A stretch of DNA of 64,000 bases from contig CM024172.1 in assembly GCA_013433145.1 (NCBI GenBank), forward strand, positions 10,192,053-10,256,052, written 5' to 3'. A program made the translations under genes and the position numbers. Positions within the stretch are counted from its first letter, which is position 1, and each line of letters opens with the position of its first letter. The notes under the pieces were generated by a model. The model was not told the origin of the DNA and made no database searches. It worked only from the letters and a program-made list of their open reading frames with translations. Origin of the DNA: Ascaris suum (Eukaryota > Nematoda > Chromadorea > Rhabditida > Ascarididae). Below are positions 12,628-23,557 of this stretch, piece after piece.

Positions 12628-15289
12628 GCCTTAATCTTTTGTGCTGTGACAGGCCTGTAGTGCTTGTAAGTCTTATTCCACATACATCGTGACTCCTAAC
12701 CCTGTTATTCTTTTCTGTAATAAACCAGCGATCTTGTTATTTTCTTCTTTGTGGTCTACATACGACTTGCAGTTCCGTTTTGTTCTCGATACCTTGCTCA
12801 AGCGCGTTCATGCACACACGCTTTCATGCATATTTTCATCGTTCTATCTGTCTAAGTGCTCGATTGCTATCATACGGTACAATACTTGATCCACTTATTT
12901 TATCATTGAAAAATACCATTCACACTAAATCTCTCTGGAGCATTCTAATTTGAGATCGAAATGAGTATAAAACGTAGAGGGGTCTACAAGATATGCATGA
13001 GGCTAAAATTTGCCACGGAAATGACTGCTGTTTTCATTCTCCGAGGAATCTCTTGACGACAGTGCAGTTTACTTACGCTACAAACTCACGGGCATCGTGG
13101 AAGGCATTCGAATCAGGCTTAATCCACAGATTGCAAAACACTGTGGCATTGTGCAGGAGAGCGTCATTAATAGCGCATTAGTGCAAGACCGGTCGACAAT
13201 CGGAGCATGAGGTTTATGCGAATTAAAGGAAGGCTCGAGGTCGCCAGATCAGTATGACCGTGAAGCTGTTGTCACACCTCCTATGTAAAATTTTGGTAGG
13301 CGCAAGCAAAGATCGAAAGGCATTTAGTGCTCTCCAAAACATTGCAATGCACCTTAAGCATTTTCGTTCATAGAGACATTATGAAAGATTATGTGATTGG
13401 TATTCATCAACGCGAAACTAAACACAAGATGGAGGCTGTATGTGCAGCAAGAAGACTGGCATAGACAGTAGAACTTCTTCACCTTCTAAAGTTTACAGTT
13501 CTCTTTTTTTCCTTTTTCTTTCGCTGCTCCCTTTTATATAATTATGTGGGCTCTGCCCCCAAATTCAGATTCCTTTTAATAACACCCTTCTCTTCTCTCA
13601 TTTCTTCCATACTTTTCCTTGCCTTTCTGCGTACTCTATTGCATTCATTGTCTCTTCTCAATAACCTCTTTCAGTGAGTCAGTTTTTGGAATACTGCTGA
13701 TCTCATATATATAATGCAATCGTTTCATAGCCGTTGATGCTTTAGACTGATAAAAGATCCCACGTCACATCGGAGAACGGTGAATAGATCTTACATTCAA
13801 GTTTTAGCGGGACCCGTCGTTATAGTATACCATGCCTATCGTGACATGTTGACATCTTTCTTCCAAGCATTCGTGGGGTCCAAATTGGTAGGCTGCTAAA
13901 ACATTTACAATTTTTTTTTTGGGATGTGCAAGAGGATATAGGTAACGGATAGCAAGTGGAGTGGGTAAAACAAGGGATCCTTATGACGCTGTCAACCACA
14001 TAAACTTTACAGTTCATCCAAACTGCTACAGATGTTAAAGGAACGGAGCAAGGTGACGTGCATAGAATAAATATGCTCATGTCTCTGCATATCTGACCTC
14101 AGCCGCGGAGAAAACAAACTGGGCAGTACGCATGAATGGTTGAAAATTTTTACCTACCCAGCTGAGCAGCTTGCCCACTGAAGTTGCAGTACAATATTTA
14201 GATGAGTGCAACGCATATTACACAATGACCTTCTGTGCATCGTAGCACGTTGGTTCCTCGATTCCTAAAGGAGTGATTTGCACCAAAGAAAGAAGGAATC
14301 CCTGTGCCCGATTTACGCAAGCGATGTTAAAAGTTGACATATAGAGACATCACTTTGTATGTTTTTTTATTGGTCACCTGCGAAACAGGTTGGCCACTTG
14401 AGAGGAATGCGTGTATGTATAATTCCGCGCCGTCTGGCACGTCTCACGACCCCTCTCGATCGGTGGCGACTCCAGATGCACCTGAGATCGCCTTCTGTGG
14501 CAGACTGCTCATCCGCTCTAATGCCATGTTGCGAACGATTTTTGCTTGTTTTTTTTTTTCTATCGCGGGCATTTAGATTCTCGATGAGTTCGAGCTTATG
14601 TGCACGGCAACCGCTACCCAAATACTATAAAAGAGATAATGCGGTTATCGGCATTAATTGTCGTTATAGCTGAACAGAATCCAGAATGTTGTTGAGTTTT
14701 ATGTTGCTAACATTGTAGAGTGGATAAAATTGTTGCATCAGTGAAATAAATTAGTGCTGAATATTTGCCAATAGAATCTCGAGTGCTCAGCTCATTTGCC
14801 GCTTCGGGTATCTTTTAAAACTTTCGTTCGGCACACATCGCATTGTGCATAACCATAGCTTCTTTTCCACAACGTATTCGCATCTACAATCACATAAAAT
14901 CATTAGTGTATGTGCACGCTGCATTCATATGAATTCAGCAGTTATTGCAGTTTTAACCTGGAAAAACGTCGAAACATTCATCTAAGCGAATTTTATATAT
15001 TCCGATGGAACGGTACATTTATTGAAGAAGAACTTTTCAAAAAGCTCGCGCTAATGAACGTACTCCGAGTGAGTGAGCATGGTGGCTTTTAAGCTGTCAG
15101 ATGGCAGATTTTTTTCAGATCATTCGGAAATTATAGAAATTTTTCCATATAAGGGACTGCCATTTTCAATGGTTTCAGCTTGCCAGCAACCCATAGCAAT
15201 AACAACTGTTGCAATAGATATGCAAACAGATGAAGGAAGTTCATGAGACCTAGTTGTGTTTTGTGTATCGCACTTAAATCCATTGCGGT
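12626..15289. other. Intergenic, possible plus-strand terminal exon near 14.4-14.7 kb
   Basis: Mostly featureless. A pyrimidine-rich block lies at 13500-13670. Around 14390-14673 all frames are rather open and GC content is locally higher. An acceptor ending GCATTTAG precedes a short frame ILDEFELMCTATATQIL, and AATAAA occurs near 14745, so a small terminal exon is possible but unproven. TTTATT at 15018-15023 would serve as a minus-strand poly(A) signal for the gene at 15290-19547. Confidence 0.3.
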
Positions 15290-18200
15290 TCACTGAAGTG
15301 CTTGAATCGACTGCATCTGCTGCAGTGCTATGCATAACTGCGCGCTGCAGAATGTACGTAAATCTAGCCAAGAAAAACAGGTGGCAGCGAGCATGTCATA
15401 CATGTGAAATTGCATATGCATTGAGCGAGAAGACGGTTACCTTGGAGAAATGATCGTGTTGAAAGGATCGTTAGGACAGCGGTAACCGTTAGGACAATCA
15501 CAGCGATGGTTGATAGCAACTAACGTCATATGAGTGTCAATGACAACCTGAAAGATGGTACGTCGAAACGAAGCACCCACAGTCGAAATCAATAAATCAA
15601 ACAATAAAAAGATATGTGAACTAAATCGATTGACTTGAATGAGGCCAGTGAGATAATAAAACAGATAATTTTTGAGAAGACGCTTGTAAAATCATATGAA
15701 ATGAGGATGCTGCACTAAAATTTGAGAAAATGAAACCCCTTCGTCATATCAACGAAGTGTGTGACTTTTGCTGAAAACGTCGTCTATTCCTATTACGTCG
15801 CATTTTAAAAATAAGTGACGGAGTACAGAAAATGCCAATTTGTCCTCGAAAGCACCTATATGAGAATACCAGTCGAAAAACTGGCTGATCTGAAGCACGA
15901 CATCTTGGCCCGCAGAACCGGAAACGAGAAGAAGGATTTAGGTGTCCGTAGGCTTCTACGGAGAACATTGAGTACAATGACGATCAGGAAAGTTCACTCT
16001 AGAGGGAGAAAGGGAATGAATTTCCGTCGACGACTTCCATCAGAAGTCGTCCAAGATTTATATACGAATCTTGCGCAATTCAACGTTTCTAGGGTTTTGA
16101 TGGCCAATGGGAAAAAGTGGGAAAACGCAGCTAGACGGTGCGGAAAAGAGAATGTACTAGTGCAATAAAAAACGAAAATGCTGCTAAAAATGCAGTTAAT
16201 TACGCATCACCAGTGGTTTTGACATCGTTTCGGAATCAGGAGTAATCAACTGACTACTCCGAGCTATTTCTGAAAGTTCCGTCGTAATCTTCAAAGAAGG
16301 AAAATTGCTCCCTCTTTATTCATTTCGTACATGGTTAGTTAGCGAGGAATACACCCAGCTTGTTTCAGCATCTTTTTTTTTTTTCAGCAGAAATGGAGTA
16401 CAGACGGCAATCCCATAGTACTAAGTTGTTCAGAGGAATTCATTCCTATCTTCATTGGAGGTTGCCGTATTCAGCGTCTATGAAAGATCGTCGAGAATTT
16501 CAAACTGCATTCTCGAAATTTTCCCTAAAATTCTGCAATACTCAATACAGCGAACGCAATGGTCCTCTCATTCACTTTTTGATAGTAGCCGATATTGAAG
16601 TCTGATTTGTTTCGTTGTTATAAAACTATAGCCGCAATCTCTATAGTCTTTTGCTCGTAGTTTCGGAGGAAAATTCTTGAATACCTTCTGGCGATACTGT
16701 AAAGCTCAAACGTGCTATTATTGCGGCTCCTACTCTGTGATAGTGTGTTTTATATTCAATGGCGTATTTTTGAAAGGTAAATAATATTTCGGTGCTGTTG
16801 AAACGCAACTTCATCCGGAAGTATGCAAATTTGCAAGACCCCGCCGAGCATGAATGCGCCATAAAAGTATTTAAGAATAAATTGTGAAGCTGTGTTAACC
16901 CGTAAGTGTTTACATTATACTGCTGCTATCTTTCACATCATTTTAAAATTCGTGCACTTTACCCTTCTGCTAGAGGTTTCGTGCGAAATTGATAGCTGTA
17001 AAAGCGATTTAGCATAGTGGAACCTACAAAATAGGAGATATTTGCATTTCCTCGCTTAGGTATTTCCATCGATAAAATCATGAGTGTTAAAAATATTAGT
17101 GAGGAAATAAAGTGATTCACTATGAAACTGCCTCAAAAGCCCATTCTAAATGAGTGAAGAACTGAACAAATGCACAAATCTATGAACTACACATAGCCTT
17201 AGAAAGCCTGATTCATGATGAGGATTTTATCATACCGTCAATCATAAAAAGAATCAGCGAAAAGGAGAGGGGTTAAGAGCAGTCTAAGTAGAAGAAAACC
17301 CACAGCAACATTTTCGCCGCCTTAGTGATCATGACTCGTGCTATTTAAGAGCAACTTATACAAAATCATTTCTTTAACAATGCAATTGACTGCTTTAAGA
17401 ATGGAACTAGGTGATTCTAATGGAAGTGAAAAAAATCTTGGCCAGACACTTCCCGACTTACCAGGATGTATGGAATAATTTGTTCTTTAGATTTTCAGAC
17501 CGCATAAGGAGGCCACGCCTAATACACCTAAAACAGCAGCGACGGAGGCTGTGGAATAAAGCAGCGCCTAACATTTACGAAAGAATCGCAGGATGTAGAA
17601 AAGTTCCTGTTTCTAACTGAGCTTACGATTGGTTATGATAGAAATTGCAAGGCACCCTCAAATACGCTTAGTCTCGGTTTCATAGCACACTCTATCGTTT
17701 GTCTTGATAGCGATATACCGGCAAACCTGACGGTTTATCCCTGCTATGGATCACATGAAAGCTTGATGTTCTGTAAAAATTTCTGCTGTCGTCATCAAAA
17801 TATCAGTTGCTTTGATTGCAAAAATTCATTCTATAGTGGTACATCCCAGATATAATGCATTAAACTAATCAGATTTAAACTATATACGCGCTGTTTTGTT
17901 GTTTCTCTCCTACTCCTGCATGTATGGCCCATATCTACATGATGCTAGACGCGTTTTCTCTCCAGCGCAGTGGGAGGGTGCGGCGGTTTGCCTGTGTCCC
18001 TGAAAGATTGATGTACAAAACTTTCATTACACGTTTACGTTATAGAAGGTGAGCAGTGTTTAAATGCGGTCTTGAAAAGAAAACATGCCGTTTGACAAAA
18101 GCTTGCTTCGTCGTTCACGTTGCATGCTTTTCCATCGTCATCAACAAAATGCGATCGCATATTTATTGCGTTCATCCCACTCATCTGCAAAATTCAACTT

Positions 18201-19547
18201 CATCACAAGGTCATGTATGGCCTTCATCACCACATAATCTCTGAGGAGTAGAGAAGGCATGGAAACGCACTTAGTGATCGAGAAGGTGCAGTCTCAGTTG
18301 CAAATACAGTTGTAAGATTACTATCTGAACCCTACCGCTAAGCTGGACTATCTTTACTCCGGTGGAGGGCTGCTGAACGAAGTTCAGAAAGAGCCCTCCT
18401 TTTGTTCGCAACTTAATAACACTGAGCATCGCTTCCGCGAGGACGTAGCCCTAGGTACGGCTGGAGAAGAGAGTACGTGACATTAAAACCCGTCCGGGGA
18501 GGTGAAGAATTCCGCGCAAAAGGTCCAATGTGAGGTTTGTTGCTAGACAATTGAAGTCCTTTCAGTGGTTTACTTACTGTTCTGTTCCAATCCAATCTGC
18601 ACATACAACTTGTTGAGCACAGAGCAGTGTTTTGAAGGCCCATCTTTTTCACCCCTTCTCGTGAACGATGAAAAATTTAAGTGTTATGTATCTTGATCTC
18701 TTTGGGTGTTCTAAACTGTTTCTGCCTCAAATTGCATCCAACTTCTATTACCCCGAACCCCTTTTCAGTACGTGGGCATTATCCCGTCACCGGCTTTACG
18801 GGAATATGTAATGATCATTTGCAACCATGGATATAGTGATCATAAGAATAATGGTCAATTAATGAAAGGATCGTTCTTAATTGAGTCTCATAAGTGCGTT
18901 ATCCTTGAGGGCCCTTTTTTGTATTAAGCGGATGGTAAGCGGATGTGTTCACAGTTATTTGCACTCCTCGACTGTCGGCAAACAAACTTTTTGCAGCAAA
19001 AATTCACCTATTAGTTTCGAAAAAATGAGTGTTAGAGCCATCTCAGCGAAAGTAGTAAGAACTTATTTAAGTGACCTGGGTAAACTTTTATGTCAACTAA
19101 GATAAATGTGAAGCAATTCGAGACTGTTTGTGGCTCACGCAAAAGTCTTAAGTGTCATCAATCCTCAAATATTTGTCCGCAGTGAAGAATGAAGTGGTGA
19201 TTCGAAGGTGCCAATGAACACTTTTCTTGCGGACATCTTTTTCACTTTGCTTTCGTTGAAAATTGCAACTTCGTTTTGCACTTTCTCTCTGCATCCTTAC
19301 TGATTCTATTGTACATTTTTTTTTGCCTTCTTTCGTTGAAAATGCGGCATTAAAGAAATCGCAGAGGTTGTCTAAAAAGATTGGGGGAACGGTAGGGATT
19401 TTCTAGTTATTCATGATGAAATGAAGAAAACACTGTGACATCTCTGCGTGATACTGATCGAACTGCGCAAGATGTGCTCACCTGTGAAGTTGACAGGTGA
19501 ACCACCGTTAAGAGCGCAACAAACGCTTCTCTTCCCAAGCGACACAT
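15290..19547 (-). CDS. Candidate small secreted cysteine-rich protein
   Basis: Minus-strand gene assembled from three exons. Exon 1 (19482-19547) encodes a signal peptide, MCRLGREAFVALLTVVHLST, ending SQ, followed by a strong GTGAGC donor in phase 0. Exon 2 (15441-15547) follows a CTTTCAG acceptor and contains INHRCDCPNGYRCPNDP before a GTAACC donor. Exon 3 (15290-15344) follows a TTCTGCAG acceptor and ends AQLCIALQQMQSIQALQ then TGA. Phases match throughout and give 75 residues. The predicted mature part has four Cys in a C-x-C-x5-C pattern plus one late Cys, suggesting a disulfide-stabilised secreted peptide. A further exon may lie in the 3.9-kb intron 1: a frame with CSTSCMCRLDWNRT ends in a GTAAGT donor near 18.58 kb. 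The family is not recognised. A poly(A) signal may be TTTATT at 15018-15023. Confidence 0.5.
15815..16168 (+). CDS. Unrecognised basic open reading frame with poly(A)-like end
   Basis: A 117-codon frame rich in Arg and Lys (for example RRLLRRTLSTMTIRKVHSRG), with AATAAA overlapping the stop codon at about 16164. It has no signal peptide, membrane helix or domain that I know. About 200 bp downstream an acceptor of twelve or more T followed by CAG (near 16373-16388) opens another 70-codon frame ending at 16605, so the two could be exons of one gene. It lies in the large intron of the minus-strand gene 15290-19547. It may equally be a chance frame or repeat debris. Confidence 0.2.
   Translation: MTEYRKCQFVLESTYMRIPVEKLADLKHDILARRTGNEKKDLGVRRLLRRTLSTMTIRKVHSRGRKGMNFRRRLPSEVVQDLYTNLAQFNVSRVLMANGKKWENAARRCGKENVLVQ
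18364..18399. repeat. Imperfect hairpin, 8-bp outer and 6-bp inner stems
   Basis: Outer arms GGAGGGCT (18364-18371) and AGCCCTCC (18392-18399) enclose inner arms CTGAAC (18373-18378) and GTTCAG (18382-18387) around a GAA loop. No gene association is visible. Confidence 0.6.
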
Positions 19548-22500
19548 TTCCCGAGTTAACTTCCTATAAAAGCACTGAGAGAAATTATCTCCGGATTGTA
19601 TACGCTATGTTTTGGGTACGGGAATGAAGCATTTATTCTTTTCGAGTGACTTAAGAAACTCGTTGAACTGTTGTTAACGCGCAAAAGCACATATCATCGA
19701 AATTTTCTTGACACTTTCCTCCGCTTGTTTCCTAGCTTGGACGAAGCGGAATGAGAACTCAATAAGTGAAAGAAGTTGCCTATTCTCTAATGTTTGCAGC
19801 TTTTCCCGAACTCGATGAATAAGCGTATGAAAAGACATAGGATGTGATTTTTCGGAATGCATTCTTCCCACAAAAAAAATCTTTTTTTTGCTCTAGGGTT
19901 GTTGCTTCCGAATTTCGAGATATCGAGTGAGCACAGAGGCGCGCACACATATTCATAGATACGAAAACGACATTGCTAATAATATATCTCGCGAATGAAA
20001 TTTTGAAGAACGATATGAAACGCTTTGGAACTTCAGGTAAAACTCTGAAGCATAACGGATAAACTATGAAGTAAGCAAAAAGTTTCCACATTACGCGCGT
20101 AGCAATATAAAGAAGTTGTCTGCAAGTGCTGCGTAATAAAAGTGATGAAGCTGTGATTATTGCGAAATGCACGAGGTTAGAAGAAGAAAAACGGCAGCGA
20201 TACATCTTCACTTCGAGCAAATACGAGAATTGGAATACCTCTATCCCATGAAATGAGTTGTATGAGCAGTGCCAATTTTTGATCTATGGAGGAACTTTAA
20301 TTTCTGTGAGTCTTGACCTTCGGCAAAAATGATTGAGTAGTATTGCTGCTCTCCAATACTTTATCGCACAATAACTTTGCATCCTATGTCTTTCCTTAAC
20401 AATAATAGAAAGCGGCTCTGAGCTGCGCTCAGCCGACCTCACGGTTGCACCAACAATGCGTGATCACTACTCATGTGTTGTATATTGCAGCAAAATCGCT
20501 ATCATATTCGCTAATAAGTAAACGCTTATCTCATTTGGCTTCCCGATGCGTTTTTTGTTAGATTTACGGCTAATTTGGTAGCGTTCGATGCGACGCCTAG
20601 TGAGTCAACGATGTGCTCACTTGCTCTCAGAGGCCGACCTAAATTTTTGAGAAGAGAGAAATGAAAGATGATAATTAAAAGACGTTTACTGACTTTGCCC
20701 TAAATGATAATGAGGAAGTGATATGACACACGATAATTTAGAGGAAATAACATTAGAGACGGTTGGTTAATATGGAATCGCTTAGAGGTTGATGATCTCT
20801 TATCACTTCGAAACGCCAAAGTTAGAATTAGGAAATTAAAAACAATGGTCGTGGACAGAGGTGCAATGAGAAAGAGTGTGCTTAAATAATGCAAAAGAAT
20901 GACAGCTCCTAGATGCGACACTCTTTGCAGACATGCTTTTGTATCAGAACGGAATTAGAGGTGGCGCAAAGGCTGCCTATGTCCTGAGGGCATAAACGTT
21001 ATGCAACGATACGCAAAGACCGGTTGCCACCGTAAGGAAACACTTCGATTTGACACGCTTGTCTATACAGTCCGGTTTCCCCGTGTGTCTATTGAAAATC
21101 CGCTGCCAAGCAAATGAAGCCGCAAATGGAAGCGTTCGTTTTGCAGTGTCATTTCGTCTTTATAGTTGCTTTCGAAACATGCATGTGTTCCAAACCTCGC
21201 TTCAGAACCCGAACAACGTATGCTTCAAATCGGCATTAAGAGCTTGACTCTACCCCAATTATAACAGCATTCTAAGCACTTGCATGGCAAGCATTCTGAC
21301 GCTTTTCAAGTGAAAGATATCCAAACAGGCAAGTTGCGTATTTATTTTCTGCGCATACATCCTCAGGAATTGTCTGAAGTATCCGGAGATATTAACCTAC
21401 GATCAAATGGAGTTAGGTACGATCATGATTTGAAGTGTTAATAGCTCCTTGCTGAAATCGTTCTCGTCACGTTGTTACTGTATCTGTTCAACTAAACAAA
21501 ATTGTAAGGGCGGTTTCATGTGCACATGTCTCTTTTCCTCTTATCTCTGACCGTGGTGAAATATGTACAAATTCGCGGCTTGAAAGCTATAGAACTGCTT
21601 ACCTACCTATCGCAGTAGTGCTTTATTTCACGATCATTTACGAAGTGCCTTCCACCGAAAACATCTGACAATAGATCCTAAAGAAGTTGTTCTGCAATTT
21701 TCTGTTTGTATGCCCATTTTTTTCACGAGGTCATAATTCACTCAAAGGAAATCAAAGGCTACAAGTCACCAGGCGCTGGATGCGTAGTTTTGGTATTTTT
21801 GAAAGCGAAATGATATCAACAGTTTTGGACAAATCGCTCAGAAAGGTATAGGTCTAGAGTATGCATTCTACGCGTATCGAGGAGGGCGAGCCGTGAACAG
21901 ATACTGCAGTGGCCACCACTTAGAAAATCTAATTAAACAACGTTCACGCCTTCAGAAGTTGCGCTTAATAACTGCAATTGCGGAAATTCAGATCAAATGG
22001 TTTTTTGCTTCTAGATACCACGCAGTCTTGCAAAAGTCACTTAAGCTGAGCTGGCTGAGCTACACAATCCTGAAGCACGAACCGCTTTGGAGATCAATGC
22101 ACTATCGAAGCTATCCATCGAAAAGTAGGTAAAAGCGAAGGTGGGTGAAATGCAGGGGTTGATCATGAAACTGATTCAATGGTCGATTCATGTAGCAATC
22201 AGCGTGACTTGTTAGTTGAGAGCTGTGCTAAAACAGCAGCCTGTGCTATGACAAGGTGCCAAGCATCACTAGGAACTGGACAAGGATAGATGGCAACATT
22301 TACTGGAATTCGAAAGCAGGAGGAGAGACAATGGTCGCGGCACCCATGAGTTCAACGAAGCATAACAAACGTGCTGTAGGTCATTGTTATTGGCTGAAGC
22401 GTTTCTGCTCCCGAAATGAAGAGTCTGTCATTCGGCATCTTCTCTCTGTCCGTTCTGATGAGGCATCAGTTTGCGCGGATAAGACAGAAAATGATGAAAA

Positions 22501-22836
22501 GTGACCTGAGAGGGTGGGGAAAGGTTATTGAAACGTTAAAACTCGGAACGTTGAGGCGAAACGCCGAAGGTTTTCGCTTTTCTCTTTCGCCTTGTTCGCC
22601 GAGCTCGAACTTTCTAAGATGCATGCTCTTTCCACGTTTACTAAGCTTTGTTTCAGCGTTCCTTAATCATGTTTGCATCTGTCTGAGGTGATGGTTTATT
22701 AACCGGATGTCTTGACTGACCTCTCGCATGCGGCGAATTCACCTGTCACTAGGCTCGTGGCACATTGTTCATCACAGGGAGATTCATGAACTAGATTACG
22801 TCGTACCTTCTCCTGCCTATACTTTTCCTTGGCCTT
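19548..22836. other. Intergenic, nothing supported
   Basis: AT-rich DNA. A 146-codon minus-strand frame (19780-20220) is hydrophobic but has no start context, splice borders or recognisable domain, and I treat it as chance. No repeats stand out. Confidence 0.4.
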
Positions 22837-22880
22837 CGCTTTCAAGCCTGACTTAAATATTAAAGTCAGGCTTGAAAGCG
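22837..22880. repeat. Perfect 18-bp inverted repeat with 8-nt loop
   Basis: Left arm CGCTTTCAAGCCTGACTT (22837-22854) and its exact reverse complement (22863-22880) flank AAATATTA. It lies about 680 bp upstream of the signal-peptide exon at 23558. It could be a transposon-end relic, a replication-derived inverted duplication, or the stem of a small RNA. Confidence 0.85.
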
Positions 22881-23557
22881 ATCCCCATTTGCCATCCAGC
22901 TACAGCTCTCTCAACATCTTTCATTTGGCTAGTGCTACTATCGATTCTATTTCAGTTGCATCCACGCCAAATGTTTTCAATCCTACACTAAGTATGTCCG
23001 CGCTAATCGAGCAAGCTTCCCTGCCATCCTTCCCACTCATATCTTTAGACGAAGCTTCATTCGAAAAGACAAATCTTGTTTTGTTTTTGAGGAGCAAAAA
23101 GCGTCAGCTGGTTGTTAGTTTCGTTGGAAGTGGACATTCGGTTTTTACGAATACTCCGAGTCGGCAACCGACTGAACTTTTCTAATGCTTCTGTTTCAGC
23201 AGAATTCTTGTGAGCCAATGCTCTTGTCTATTTATATTCAATAAAATGGCAAGGTTACGTTCAAGCAGGGTATGCATGAGATGAACAACTGCACAAGTTG
23301 CATGATGAAAAGATAACAATCGTCCGACTATTGATATTCGATTCGACTGGCGTAATTGTGAAACGTCTCTCGTTTCAATCCATCTAGTGGTAATTGTCGG
23401 TGGGTTTTTGCAATTGGAAAGTATGATTGGCTTTTCCTGACAATGTTCACATGGGACCACCTGCTATTGGCAAACACTAAAAATTTTCTTCCTCCATTGT
23501 GTTGATTAAATTCTCCTTTGAGCCCTCAGTCATCTCATTTCATTGTTTGTTCTCGCC

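Noticed and set aside
19780..20220. 146-codon hydrophobic minus-strand frame
   Set aside because: No splice borders, poor start context and no domain; its length is within what chance allows in 64 kb.
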